From Neoarius graeffei (lineage: Eukaryota; Chordata; Actinopteri; Siluriformes; Ariidae), in the NCBI RefSeq assembly GCF_027579695.1, contig NC_083571.1:31844943-31908942 (forward strand): 64,000 nt of DNA. Direction: 5' to 3'. The notes below the pieces were generated by a model. That model saw only the letters and a list, made by a program, of their open reading frames with translations. It made no database searches and was not told the DNA's origin. Shown here piece by piece: positions 10,693-22,721 of the stretch; the first letter of the stretch is position 1, and each line of letters begins with the position of its first letter. Position numbers and translations under genes: made by a program.

Positions 10693-12289
10693 CAACCCCG
10701 ATTCCAAAAAAGTTGGGACAAAGTACAAATTGTAAATAAAAACGGAATGCAATGATGTGGAAGTTTCAAAATTCCATATTTTATTCAGAATAGAACATAG
10801 ATGACATATCAAATGTTTAAACTGAGAAAATGTATCATTTAAAGAGAAAAATTAGGTGATTTTAAATTTCATGACATGTCAAAAAAGTTGGGACAAGGCC
10901 ATGTTTACCACTGTGAGACATCCCCTTTTCTCTTTACAACAGTCTGTAAACGTCTGGGGACTGAGGAGACAAGTTGCTCAAGTTTAGGGATAGGAATGTT
11001 AACCCATTCTTGTCTAATGTAGGATTCTAGTTGCTCAACTGTCTTATGTCTTTTTTGTCGTATCTTCCGTTTTATGATGCGCCAAATGTTTTCTATGGGT
11101 GAAAGATCTGGACTGCAGGCTGGCCAGTTCAGTACCCGGACCCTTCTTCTACGCCACCATGATGCTGTAATTGATGCAGTATGTGGTTTGGCATTGTCAT
11201 GTTGGAAAATGCAAGGTCTTCCCTGAAAGAGGCGTCGTCTGGATGGGAGCATATGTTCCTCTAGAACCTGGATATACCTTTCAGCATTGATGGTGTCTTT
11301 CCAGATGTGTAAGCTGCCCATGCCACACGCACTAATGCAACCCCATACCATCAGAGATGCAGGCTTCTGAACTGAGCGCTGATGATAACTCGGGTCGTCC
11401 TTCTCCTCTTTAGTCCGAATGACACGGCGTCCCTGATTTCCATAAAGAACTTCAAATTTTGATTCGTCTGACCACAGAACAGTTTTCCACTTTGCCACAG
11501 TCCATTTTAAATGAGCCTTGGCCCAGAGAAGACGTCTGCGCTTCTGGATCATGTTTAGATACGGCTTCTTCTTTGAACTACAGAGTTCTGGCTGGCAACG
11601 GCGGATGGCACGGTGAATTGTCTTCACAGGTAATGTTCTCTGGAAATATTCCTGAGCCCATTTTGTGATTTCCAATACAGAAGCATGCCTGTATGTGATG
11701 CAGTGCCGTCTATGGGCCCGAAGATCACGGGCACCCAGGATGGTTTTCCGGCCTTGACCCTTACGCACAGAGATTCTTCCAGATTCTCTGAATCTTTTGA
11801 TGATATTATGCACTGTAGATGATGATATTTTCAAACTCTTTGCAATTTTACACTGTCAAACTCCTTTCTGATATTGCTCCACTATTTGTCGGTGCAGAAT
11901 TAGGGGGATTGACGATCCTCTTCCCATCTTTACTTCTGAGAGCCGCTGCCACTCCAAGATGCTCTTTTTATACCCAGTCATGTTAATGACCTATTGCCAA
12001 TTGACCTAATGAGTTGCAATTTGGTCCTCCAGCTGTTCCTTTTTTGTACCTTTAACTTTTCCAGCCTCTTATTGCCCCTGTCCCAACTTTTTTGAGATGT
12101 GTTGCTGTCATGAAATTTCAAATGAGCCAATATTTGGCATGGAATTTCAAAATGTCTCACTTTCGACATTTGATATGTTATCTATGTTCTATTGTGAATA
12201 CAATATCAGTTTTTGAGATTTGTAAATTATTGCATTCCATTTTTATTCACAATTTGTACTTTGTCCCAACTTTTTTGGAATTGGGGTTG
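10693..12289 (-). mobile_element. Tc1/mariner transposon, family A, copy A2
   Basis: A full-length element with ends CAACCCCGATTCC and the inverse, flanked by TA at 10691-10692 and 12290-12291. It is the copy of family A with the longest open transposase frame in this window. Confidence 0.96.
10905..11981 (-). pseudogene. Tc1 transposase, family A, a single stop (copy A2)
   Basis: The frame runs from MTGYKK at 11981 to GDVSQW at 10905 (358 codons). The only visible break is TGA at 11856-11858, where a GTTCGACAG site in sister copies reads GTTTGACAG (CpG decay). The rest holds the DDE triad: WSDESKF, FQHDNAKPH and SPDLSPIENIW, with 34 residues between the second Asp and the Glu (DD34E). The downstream 309 codons start at an internal Met inside the helix-turn-helix. 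Without the N-terminal DNA-binding part it is unlikely to be active. Confidence 0.92.
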
Positions 12290-12291
12290 TA

Positions 12292-13005
12292 GAAAAAAAA
12301 TCAGATAGTAGACTCCATGAAAGTCAAACTGCACAGCCAAGTACCGAAAGGCCCAAATTTTGTCACGACAAGCACAGAGGTGGATGAATGGTAAATTAAT
12401 TAGCTAGTGGAAGCTCCAAAGTGCCATGTTTTTGGTTGCCTGGAAACCCAATTATCTCGGCCAAAATATTCTGGTGTAGTGACCAAGTATGGCAAGTTGG
12501 CAAGCTTATTAAGTGCATTCATTAATAGAGACACAAACGAGTATAATGACTGCTCATAATATAGCACACTATCTTTGGGACCCTGACAAAAAGTCAACAA
12601 GTCAAAGTTGGTGAACGTTTTGGATATGACGTAGTAATGTGTTGAACTGCATGATGATGTGCTGTGCTAGCAGGAGAACAGCTTTTCACTTTAATTTCAC
12701 TTGCTTTCGTCAGTTACTGTACACGTGAGTGTTCCCGATTCCACACATGATAATTAATGGATTTAGTAAAAAGCCTAGTGTATGTGTGTGATACAGCAGT
12801 GTGTAGTGCTGAGAGTGGGAAATGCGTGCTACAGTAACAGCATCCAGGTGCATCACACAACCATGAATTGCGTTACTTTTAAACACACGTACCGTACAAA
12901 AGGAAAACTTGTTTTGCAACTTGTTCCTTGTCTGTTGGGCAACTACGAATAAAAATTAAAATCCCAGAAACAAAGTCTTCTTGCCTTCTTGCTGTGTGTG
13001 TTACA
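12292..13005. other. Spacer without recognisable features
   Basis: About 700 bp of AT-rich DNA. Short ORFs here show no family resemblance. Confidence 0.5.
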
Positions 13006-13007
13006 TA

Positions 13008-13551
13008 CAGTACTATGCAAAAGTCTTCAGCACATGTAAAGAAATGCTGGAGACGAAAAATGGCTTTAAAAAAAATGAAAATGTTTCAACATTTTAAAAA
13101 AATACTATAAACAGTAAGCAGTAAGCCATAATTAATGAAACAAAGTCAATATTTGGTGTAAGACGACCCTTTACTTTAAAAAAAAAAAATTGTAGTCTCA
13201 GGTACAACGAGTGCAGTTTTATGCGGAAATGAGCTGTAGGTTTTACTGAGCGTCTTACAGAACCGGCCGCAGTTCTTCTGGACACTTTGACTCTCACACT
13301 CGCTTCTTCATTTTGCACCAAAACCCAGCAGCCTTCATTATGTTTTCTTTTTTAATCTGAAAAGTGCGCTCTTATGTAATATGCTGCTCAGATACAAACT
13401 TTTTTTTCTCTGTAACATTTAATTTTGTGCTGGAAAACAGGACTCTAAAATGTTTTTGTACCGACTCGATAGTGTAGAAGTCATCAAAAAGAAATCTATA
13501 ATAAAGTTTGTATGAAAAAAATAGGGTGCCTAAGACTTTTGCACAGTACTG
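13008..13551. mobile_element. Tc1/mariner-type MITE (544 bp)
   Basis: Inverted termini CAGTACTATGCAAAAGTCTT (left) and the inverse AAGACTTTTGCACAGTACTG (right), flanked by TA on both sides (13006-13007 and 13552-13553). There is no transposase. The TA duplication and CAGT start fit a non-autonomous Tc1/mariner derivative. Confidence 0.88.
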
Positions 13552-13738
13552 TATATTTTGCTTTTCCTTAAACATTATTCTTCGAAAACTATATACTGTT
13601 ATGGCAACTATATTAGTTATACAGTGTCTTACAAAAGTATTCATCCCCCTTGGTGTTTGTCCTGTTTTGTCACATTACAAGCTGGAATTAAAATGGATTT
13701 TTTGGGGGTTAGCACCATTTGATTTACACAATGAAAGG

Positions 13739-14059
<321 letters not shown>

Positions 14060-14115
14060 TAAACAGAAAATCATTCATATACAGTATTCGTAAATACTAC
14101 TTATAAATATTACTT

Positions 14116-14479
14116 CTCATCTCATCTCATTATCTCTAGCCGCTTTATCCTTCTACAGGGTCGCAGGCAAGCTGGAGCCTATCCCAGCTGACTACGGGCG
14201 AAAGGCAGGGTACACCCTGGACAAGTCGCCAGGTCATCACAGGGCTGACACATAGACACAGACAACCATTCACACCTACGGTCAATTTAGAGTCACCAGT
14301 TAACCTAACCTGCATGACTTTGGACTGTGGGGGAAACCGGAGCACCCGGAGGAAACCCACGCGGACACGGGGAGAACATGCAAACTCCGCACAGAAAGGC
14401 CCTCGCCGACCACGGGGCTCGAACCCAGACCTTCTTGCTGTGAGGCGACAGCGCTAACCACTACACCACCATGCCGCCC
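14116..14479 (-). repeat. SINE copy b
   Basis: A full-length minus-strand copy with tail CTCATCTCATCTCAT at 14116 and head at 14479. The flanking duplication TAAATATTACTT is at 14104-14115 and just after 14479. Only one CACTCACATT unit remains in the variable TCACAC region. Confidence 0.9.
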
Positions 14480-14950
14480 TTAAATATTACTTATTATGAC
14501 TATTAGTTTATTAACTGACTAATTCTGTCCTTCGATAATTACTATAGATTAAACGCCAATCTGTAAAATTGTCATTCAGCATAAGTCACAGTAAAAGTAC
14601 AAATTAAAGCTCAGGTAGGTAATTTTTTTAAAAATATTTCTTGTTATATTTCTTGAAACTCTTTACAGTGGTGTTTGAAAGTTTGTTCATGTCCCCCTTC
14701 ACACACATTTCTGATCAATAATACACATTTCATATCAAAATAAGCAGAATGTTCTGATGATATGATAGCAATGTTCAGACAGAATGGAATTTTTAAACAA
14801 AGATACTGTGTCTAGCTGACCAGAAGGTCATTTTAACTGAACAGAATAAATCCTTACAATTTTGTCACAAAATAAATTACTGCCTTCTTGGTCAAGAATA
14901 AATACTTACAATTTTTTATCCTTACAAAGGAATAAAACCTTACACACAAC
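14480..14950. other. Spacer inside the interrupted family-C element
   Basis: AT-rich DNA containing the short family-D end at about 14666. Nothing else recognised. Confidence 0.4.
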
Positions 14951-15048
14951 AAGCCCAATTGTTTTATTTTTTTATTGTGACAAAAACAATAATTAAGATA
15001 AAAAAAACAGAATTCTGGAGTGTGCATAGGTATTCACCCCGCACCAAG

Positions 15049-16037
15049 TCAGTACTTTGTAGAGCCTCCTTTTGCTGCAATTACAGCTGCAAGTCTCTTG
15101 GGGTATGTCTCTAATAGCTTAGCACATCTAGCCACTGGAATTTTTGCCCGTTCCTCAAGGCAAAACTGCTCCAACTCCTTCAAGTTTGATGGGTTGCGTA
15201 GGTGTTCAGCAATCTTCAAGTTATGCCACAGATTCTCAATTGGATTGAGGTCTGGACTTTGATTAGGCCATTCCAAGACATTTAAATGTTTCCCTTTAAA
15301 CCACTCCAGTGTAGCTTTAGCAGTATGTTTAGGGTCATTGTCCTGCTGGAACGTGAACCTTCGTCCCAGTCTGAAACCTCTGGCTGACTCAAACAGGTTT
15401 TCCTCCAGAATTGCCCTGTATTTAGTGCCATCCATCTTTCCTTCAGTCCTGACCAGCTTTCCTGTCCCTGCAGATGAAAAGCATCCTCACAGCATGATGC
15501 TGCCACCACCATGCTTCACTGTAGGAATGGTGTCCTCAGGGTGTTGGGTTCCCACCACACATGGCGTTTCCCATGATGGCCAAAAAGATCTATTTTAGTC
15601 TCATTTGACCAGAGAATCTTCTTCCATGTGTTTGGGGAGTCTGCCACATGCTGTTGGGCAAACTCCAAACGTGTTTTCTTAAGCAATGGCTTTTTTTTCT
15701 GGCCACTCTTCCATAAAGCCCCGCTCTGTGGAGTGTACGGCTTAAAGTGGTCCTATGGACAGATACTCCCATCTCCGCTGTGGATCTTTGCAGCTCCTTC
15801 AGTGTTCTCTTTGGTGTCTTTGTTGCATCTCTGATTAATGCCCTCCTTGCCTGGTCTGTGAGTTTTGGTGGGCGGCCTTCTCTTGTCAGGTTTGTAGTAG
15901 TGCCATATTCTTTCCATTTTGCTATAATGGTGCTCAGTGGGATATTCAAAGTTTGGGATATTTTTTATAACCCAACCCTGATCTATACTTCTCCACAACT
16001 TTGTCTCTGACCTGTTTGGAGGCTCCTTGGTTTTCAT
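15049..16037 (-). pseudogene. Tc1 transposase, family C, with frameshifts
   Basis: The N-terminus is MKTKE near 16037. NIPLSTIIAKWKEYGTTTN (helix-turn-helix) and GRPPKLTDQ follow in a second frame (15590-15949). The catalytic part is in a third (15049-15435) with QQDNDPKH and [11 protein letters not shown], giving DD34E spacing. At least two frame changes and loss of the region around the first Asp break it. Length and motif order fit a Tc1 transposase of about 340 residues. Confidence 0.88.
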
Positions 16038-16424
16038 GTTGCTTGCTTAGTAGTGTTGCAGAGTCAGGGTCCTTCCAGAACAGGTTGATTTATACAAACA
16101 TCATGTGACAGATCATGTGACACTTTGATTGCACACAGGTGGATCTTAATCAACTAATTATGTGACTTATGAAGTGAATTGGTTGGAGCAGCTCTTATTT
16201 AGGGGTTTCATACGAAGGGGGGTGAATACTTATGCACACTCCAGATTTCTGTTTTTTCATCTTAATTATTGTTTGTGTCCCAATAAAACAACAATTTTTG
16301 TCTTTAAAGTGGGCGGCATGTTGTGTAAATCAAATGGTGCTAACCCTCCAACAATCCATTTTAATTCCAGCTTGTAATGCAACAAAACAGGACAAACACC
16401 AAGGGGGATGAATACTTTTGGAAT

Positions 16425-17337
16425 TAATGGTTTGCTATTAGGCTAAGTGATGAAGTGATACCACGATGGTTTGTTACTTAAATTTATGTTAAAGAATACA
16501 TTTTAAATATATAAACCTCTCTTGGACGAGCACTTGGCTTTCTGTTGTGTTGTTTTGTATCAAAGCAAGTTGAGCAACACTAATGAAATAAAAAAGTAAA
16601 TGGATTAAAAGTAGATGGTAAATTCGAGAAGATGGAAAGGATGAGAGAAATAAAAGAAAGGTTGGTGTGAAAGACAGGAATAACAATGAATATTTGAACA
16701 TTTCAAGCAGAGGATGAAGGAAAAACAAGCAAAATATTTTTGAATTGTCATGCTAATTGCTAATGTTGAAAATGAACCTGTCACCTCACCTCACCTCAGT
16801 TACCTCAGTGGAGCATACTTACTGCAAGCCTGAAGAAAAAACAGAAAAAGTCTCAACAGCCAGTTTGTTGCCATCATTCCATCAAGCTCCTCTTGTTTTT
16901 TCTTCTCTTTCTCCTTTTTTCTCTTCCTTTTTTCGTTCTCACATCAGAGAAGCACTTCACTGAGAACTGAAGCGACCGTTAAGGGGCTTGACTTGAACGG
17001 AGAAAGCCGCGCGCGCTCTGTGTTCTGTGAGCCCGCGAAAACAAGAGACAAAAAAAAATCATGGGAAATACCTTGTGCGCGCTCTGCTCTCACTCCTTTC
17101 TACATTTCCCCCTCTATCACATTAACAATAGAAAAATAAGAAAGTATAGAAGATGGGAAAAAAACTTCACACCATCTATTCCACTCAACCAAGAAAACAC
17201 AGTGCTGTTTTTTTCTTTTTCATGAAATGAACTTGGCTGAACTCTGTTAATGTCCTCACGCCAAAAGTCCCTGACACTGACAGGAGAAGTCACGTGTCTC
17301 TTATAACATTATTAAATAATTTTGTGGAGTCTGAAAT
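16425..17337. other. Spacer without recognisable features
   Basis: Contains a CG-rich patch (GCCGCGCGCGCTC near 17005) between pyrimidine-rich stretches. I see no exon or inverted-repeat element. Confidence 0.45.
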
Positions 17338-17707
17338 GGGCGGCACGGTGGTGTAGTGGTTAGCGCTGTCGCCTCACAGCAAGAAGGTCCGGCTTCGAGC
17401 CCCGTGGCCGGCGAGGGCCTTTCTGTGTGGAGTTTGCATGTTCTCCCCGTGTCCGCGTGGGTTTCCTCCGGGTGCTCCGGTTTCCCCCACAGTCCAAAGA
17501 CATGCAGGTTAGGTTAACTGGTGACTCTAAATTGACCGTAGGTGTGAATGTGAATGGTTGTCTGTGTCTATGTGTCAGCCCTGTGATGACCTGGCGACTT
17601 GTCCAGGGTGTACCCCGCCTTTTGCCCGTAGTCAGCTGGGATAGGCTCCAGCTTGTCTGCAACCCTGTAGAACAGGATAAAGCGGCTAGAGATAATGAGA
17701 TGAGATG
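17338..17707 (+). repeat. SINE copy c
   Basis: A full-length plus-strand copy from GGGCGGCACGGTGGTGTAG to the ATGAGATGAG tail. The duplication GAGTCTGAAATG is on both sides (about 17327 and 17706). Confidence 0.92.
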
Positions 17708-17779
17708 AGTCTGAAATGTGTAAGGATGAAGAAAAAAAAGCTCGAACCTGAAAACTTTTCCTGGCTCCACAAATCCAAA

Positions 17780-18149
17780 ATCCATCCATCCATTATCTCT
17801 AGCCGCTTTATCCTGTTCTACAGGGTCGCAGGTGAGCTGGAGCCTATCCCAGCTGACTATGGGCGAGAGGTGGGGTACACCCTGGACAAGTTGCCAGGTT
17901 ATCGCAGGGCTGACACAGAGGTAAACAACCATTCACATTCACACCAACGGTCAATTTAGAGCCACCAATTAGCCTAACCTGCATGTCTTTGGACTGTGGG
18001 GGAAACCGGAGCACCTGGAGGAAACCCACGCAGACACAGGGAGAACATGCAAACTCCACACAGAAAGGCCCTCGCCGGCCCCTGGGCTCGAACCCAGGAC
18101 CTTCTTGCTGTAAGGCAACAGTGCTAACCACTACACCACCGTGCCACCC
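17780..18149 (-). repeat. SINE copy d (older subfamily)
   Basis: A minus-strand copy with a CATCCATCC tail instead of CTCATCTCAT and more substitutions (GGTGAGCTGG, GCCACCAATTAGCC). Its tail starts 70 bp after copy c ends, so the two lie head to head. Confidence 0.88.
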
Positions 18150-18426
18150 GGCGCCCTCTCTATTCCTTACTATGTAGGCTAGGTTATTTCAGCTTGACAC
18201 TTGGGTTGCATTCTGATAGCAAGGGTCCCTAAGCTGTACCCCCTGCTCCCTATGCACTGCACAGGATATAGTATCCAAGGGATTTTCACAGGGAACCTGA
18301 TCATTAAAACAGTTTCATTTGTTGACATTATCAACAGCAGACAGCATCAGGGTCACGCCTTGATTACATTTGTTGTGTTCTACAAGACAGTACTCGGATG
18401 TATTTAGCATGCTAATGCAAACAACA

Positions 18427-19131
18427 CTCCATCCATCTATTATCTGTAGCCGCTTATCATGTGCAGGGTCACGGGCAAGCTGGAGCCAATCCCAGCTGAC
18501 TATGGCAAAGAGTTGGGGTACATCCTGGATAAGTCGCCAGGTCATCACAGGGTGTTATTTAAATGTTTCCCTTTTAAACCACTCCAGTGTAGCTTTAGCA
18601 GTATGTTTGGGGTCACTGTCCTGCTGGAATGTGAACCTTCATCCCAGTCTCAAACCTCCAGCCAACTCAAACAGGTTTTCCTCCAGAATTGCCCTGTATT
18701 TAGTGCCATCTATCTTTCCTTCAGTCCTGACCAGCTTTCCTGTCCCTGCAGATGAAAAACATCCCCACAGCATGATGCTGCCACCACCATGCTTCACTGT
18801 AGGAATGGTGTTCTCAGGGTGTTGGGTTTGTGCCACACATGGCGTTTTCCATGATGGCCAAAAAGATCAATTTCAGTCTCATTTGACCAGAGAATCTTCT
18901 TCCATAGAGACAAACAATCATTCATACCCACAGTCAATTTTGAGCCACCAATTAGCCTAACCTGCATGTCTTTGGACTGTGGGGGAAACTGCAGCACCCA
19001 GAGGAAACCCATGCAGAAACGGGGAGAACATGCAAACTCCACACAGAAAGGCCCCCATCGGCCACTGGGCTCAAACCCAGAACCTTCTTGCTGTGAGGCG
19101 ACAGTGCTGACCACTACACCACCGTGTCGGC
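18427..19131 (-). repeat. SINE copy e (older subfamily), split
   Basis: The 3' part at 18427-18553 and the 5' part at 18905-19131 belong to one SINE with flanking CAAACAACA on both sides (about 18419 and 19133). The intervening 350 bp is a Tc1 family-C fragment. The SINE bases between CATCACAGGG and TAGAGACAAACAA are largely replaced at the junction. Confidence 0.85.
18554..18904 (-). mobile_element. Tc1 family-C internal fragment inside SINE e
   Basis: Closely matches 15280-15629 of the family-C element (for example ATGTTTCCCTTTTAAACCAC and AGAATCTTCTTCCAT). It covers only transposase-coding sequence and has neither terminal repeat. It therefore cannot have arrived by ordinary cut-and-paste insertion. 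The partial frame [20 protein letters not shown] is a transposase fragment. Confidence 0.88.
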
Positions 19132-19179
19132 ACAAACAACATTGTTCAAAGTAATTCCACAGGCTGTAGACACTTATGA

Positions 19180-19270
19180 AACTAGAAGGGCATTCGGTTA
19201 AGTGCATACCTCCGCCAAGCCACATATTTCGATTTGCATCAAAATCCAATCAATTGTTTCTTTTCACACC
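19180..19270. repeat. Interspersed repeat fragment (AGAAGGGCATTCGG type)
   Basis: Matches the start of the longer repeat at 26246 (ACTAGAAGGGCA, GCCAAGCCACATAT, GCATCAAAATC). Class unknown. Confidence 0.65.
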
Positions 19271-19461
19271 AACTATATGACAACTGTAGCAGTTACTCTG
19301 ACAGATGTAAGTTTGTTAGCAAAAGCTCCCAAACTTGATAGGTTGGAGCTTCCCAGAGAATGTTAAGTCACATGACAGAAGAAACACCATCAGGCAAAGT
19401 TATGTTCCCTAGCTCCTTTGGAACTGAACACAGTGGTTCCCCACTGAACGGAATTTCACTT

Positions 19462-19642
19462 AACATTACATTACACGCATTTAGCAGACACTCTTATCCA
19501 GAGTGATGTACAACATACCCAGAGCAGGGGGATTATGTGCCTTGCTCAAGGGCACTTCAGCCATTCTTGCTGGTCCAGAGACTCGAACCACCAACCTTTT
19601 GATCCCAAAGCTGCTTCTCTAACTTTTAGGCCATGGCCTCCC
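19462..19642 (-). repeat. Second tRNA-derived SINE type (short)
   Basis: On the minus strand it reads GGGAGGCCATGGCC with a B-box-like GGTGGTTCGAGTC. It ends TGGATAAGAGTGTCTGCTAA and AATGTAATG, a tail typical of SINEs mobilised by an L2-type LINE. A second, more diverged copy lies at 36407-36586. Confidence 0.75.
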
Positions 19643-20081
19643 GTAGTGATATACTGTCCAGAGTCTTCTTTCCAATTCACTAACAGTTGATTGGAACATA
19701 CCCTTGGAGTTTCTCAGTGTCAAGCAAGGATCCTTAATGGCTGCATTTCAAAGATGCCACATCACTGAATCCCGTCGAAGGACTGTTCCAATGTCTACGA
19801 TCCTTCAAATTCTACCAAGGACCGAGACCTTCTTTCAGAGAATTTTCAAGGATGCACATGTGGATCCTCAGCATTCTTAAAGCACCCACAATCCTATCCA
19901 CACAGACAAGGTGGGGCCTTTTCAATAACACACACCTGCCTAGCCCCTTAAGGACACAACTTGGAAGGACTTGTCCTACCAAGGACGCATCCTTGACATT
20001 CAGAAACACCCACTGATTATCACAATGTATTGTGGGACCTTATGAATGCACCGCCATATTCCCAAGTATAGTTTTAAGCAT
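19643..20081. other. Spacer with scattered AAGGA/TCCTT motifs
   Basis: Repeated AAGGATCC, CCAAGGAC and AAGGACTTG words on both strands suggest an old interspersed repeat. I cannot define its ends. Confidence 0.35.
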
Positions 20082-20450
20082 GGGCGGCACGGTGGCATAG
20101 TGGTTAGTGCTGTCGCCTCACAACAAGAAGGTCCGGGTTAGAGCCCCGTGGCCGGCGAGGGCCCTTCTGTGCGGAGTTTGCGTGTTCTCCCCGTGTCCGC
20201 GTGGGTTTCCTCCGGGTGCTCCGGTTTCCCCCACAGTCCAAAGACATGCAGGTTAGGTTAACTGGTGACTCTAAATTGACCGTAGGTGTGAGTGTGAATG
20301 GTTGTCTGTGTCTATGTGTCAGCCCTGTGATGACCTGGGGACTTGTCCAGGGTGTACCCCGCCTTTCGCCCGTAGTCAGCTGGGATAGGCTCCAGCTTGC
20401 CTGCGACCCTGTAGAAGGATAAAGCAGCTAGAGATAATGAGATGAGATGA
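20082..20450 (+). repeat. SINE copy f
   Basis: A full-length plus-strand copy with duplication GTTTTAAGCAT at 20071-20081 and 20451-20461. The B-box has decayed (GGGTTAGAGCC). Confidence 0.92.
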
Positions 20451-20973
20451 GTTTTAAGCATTCCTATTGGGAGGTGGGAAGAAACTGGAGAACCCAGAGA
20501 AAACCTACATGGACAGGATTGAACCCTGGAGCTGTGACGCAGCACCTTGAAAATAGTTCAGTATATAGAGAATAGGGTATGCTTTCGGATATTTGGTAGT
20601 TAGGTATATGCGCTAAGTACTAAGCAGTTCCTGGAGTTAGTGCATACTGGTGCATTAGGAGTTTATCTGAGCTGAGAATAAAAACCCTCTCACAGGTAAA
20701 TAGGTGGAGTTGAATAAAATAAGCCTGCCAACATTCCTGCCCATGGTGGATTAACGAGATTTAGCATGCTAGCTGGAGTTACCATTAGAAAGGACTGTCA
20801 TGATAGCACTTTCACTCAGGTGAAGAGGCATTGGGGGAGTGTCTATAAAATGACTAACAAGAGGCCAATCCAAATAAGCATTCAGGACTGGAAGGCAGAT
20901 TTCTGAACTGGCATTTTTGGGGTGGTTTTTTTTCCATCTTTATAATACATTTGTTCTGAGACAATGGCTTAAA
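20451..20973. other. Spacer without recognisable features
   Basis: About 520 bp. No gene or repeat structure that I can support. Confidence 0.45.
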
Positions 20974-21329
20974 CCCATCCATTATCTGTAACTGCTTATC
21001 CTGTTCAGGGTTGTGTGCAAGCTGGAGCCTATCCCAGCTGACTATGGGCGAGAGGCAGAGTACATCCTGGACAAGTCGCCAGATCATCGCAGGGCTGACA
21101 CACATAGAGACAAACAACCATTCAAACTCACACCTACAGTCAATTTAGAGCAACCAATTAACCTAACCTGCATGTCTTTGGGGGAAACCTGAGCACCCAG
21201 AGGAAACAAGCAGACATGGGGAGAACATGCAAACTCCACACAGAAAGGCCCCTGTCAGCCACTGGGCTCAAACCCAGAACCTTCTTGCTGTGAGGCGACC
21301 GTGCTAACCACTACACCACCATGCCACCC
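20974..21329 (-). repeat. SINE copy g (older subfamily)
   Basis: A minus-strand copy with a CCATCC tail. It has lost GGACTGTG of the central block (CATGTCTTTGGGGGAAAC). Confidence 0.85.
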
Positions 21330-21582
21330 ATGATGTAAACCATTTTTTATCATTTCTACATAAATCCACATTATTTGTACAAGTAATAAATGAAAGTGTC
21401 TTCTAAAACATTAGCTTGTGTAATGCTAGATATTTAATAAGTACTTTACAGAGCTTTTTATCTTAATACCACAGCAGTCTTGATTTCTCTATTCTGATTA
21501 ATCAGAAGGTATTGATTCATTTTCTATAACCGCAGCTCTGACAGTAGAGCCAGTTTCAATTCACAAGTTCATATTAATGTGC

Positions 21583-21955
21583 GGGCGGCACGGTGGTGTA
21601 GTGGTTAGCGCTGTCGCCTCACAGCAAGAAGGTCCAGATTCGAGCCCCGTGGCTGGCGAGGGCCTTTCTGTGCGGAGTTTGCATGTTCTCCCCATGTCCT
21701 CGTGGGTTTCTTCCGGGTGCTCCGGTTTCCCCCACAGTCCAAAGATGTGCAGGTTAGGTTAACTGGTGACTCTGAATTGACCGTAGGTGTGAATGTGAGT
21801 GTGAATGGTTGTCTGTGTCTATGTGTCCGCCCTGTGATGACCTGGCGACTTGTCCAGGGTGTACCCCGCCTTTCGCCCGTAGTCAGCTGGGATAGGCTCC
21901 AGCTTGCTTGTGACCCTGTAGAACAGGATAAAGCAACTAGAGATAATGAGATGAG
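21583..21955 (+). repeat. SINE copy h
   Basis: A full-length plus-strand copy. The duplication ATATTAATG lies at about 21571 and 21955. Confidence 0.92.
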
Positions 21956-22721
21956 ATATTAATGAGCTCATTTGAAAACATTGTCATCTCTCTAGTAGGC
22001 TACAGCAGTGTTTCTCAACCACTGGGCCGTGGCCCACTAATGGGCCGTGAAGCGCCATCTAGTGGGCTGTGAATTTTTTTTCAAGCTGAAGCTAATTTTT
22101 TCTCGTAGTAAGGTACACTTGCTGGGTTGCATCCGACGTCACATCCACCTCATTAAGCTACAGTCGTACTACAGCTCGTGATGCTTTGTGATGGGTTATC
22201 GATAAAAATAAGCCATTTTGTTGGTGATATACACGTGACCTAAAAGTTGTAGTCACACAGTAGGTGAACACTTGACTGTGGCGCCTTTGAGCACTTGAGT
22301 CTGGTGCAGCTTGAGTGGCCACACACACACACTTACGGCGCGCATTGTGCATGCGCTTGGGACCCATTCGTTATGGGAAACACTTGATACTGATTTGAGC
22401 GCAACCAGCATGGACAGATATGGACACTTTTCACAGAGACTTTGTGAAGCATTATCATTATCACTGTCATGTTTGTTTCTAGCCATGTTTATAATGCTGT
22501 TTAAATACTCTGCTTTCTGTTTTGCTTTTGTAAAAAAAAAAACACTTGGAAGATGGCTCTGGACACTTACAGTAATACAGGGCTTTTCAAAGTGTGGGGC
22601 GCGCCTCCCCTGGGGGGCGCCAGAGTTCTTCAGGGGAGGCGCAACGTGAGGAAAAATAAACCAGAATAAGTTACTATTGCGGACATTTAGCAAACTTCAG
22701 CTAGCCTTTACCAGAGACAAA

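Noticed and set aside
17338..17420. tRNA gene signal (A and B boxes) at the head of SINE copies
   Set aside because: The boxes belong to the SINE promoter; the copies lack a cloverleaf and continue into SINE body, so no tRNA genes are called.
17360..17932. ORF of 190 codons (minus)
   Set aside because: It joins two SINE copies in opposite orientation through read-through of their non-coding sequence.
18370..18960. ORF of 196 codons (plus)
   Set aside because: It crosses SINE e and an antisense Tc1 fragment; a chimera of non-coding strands.
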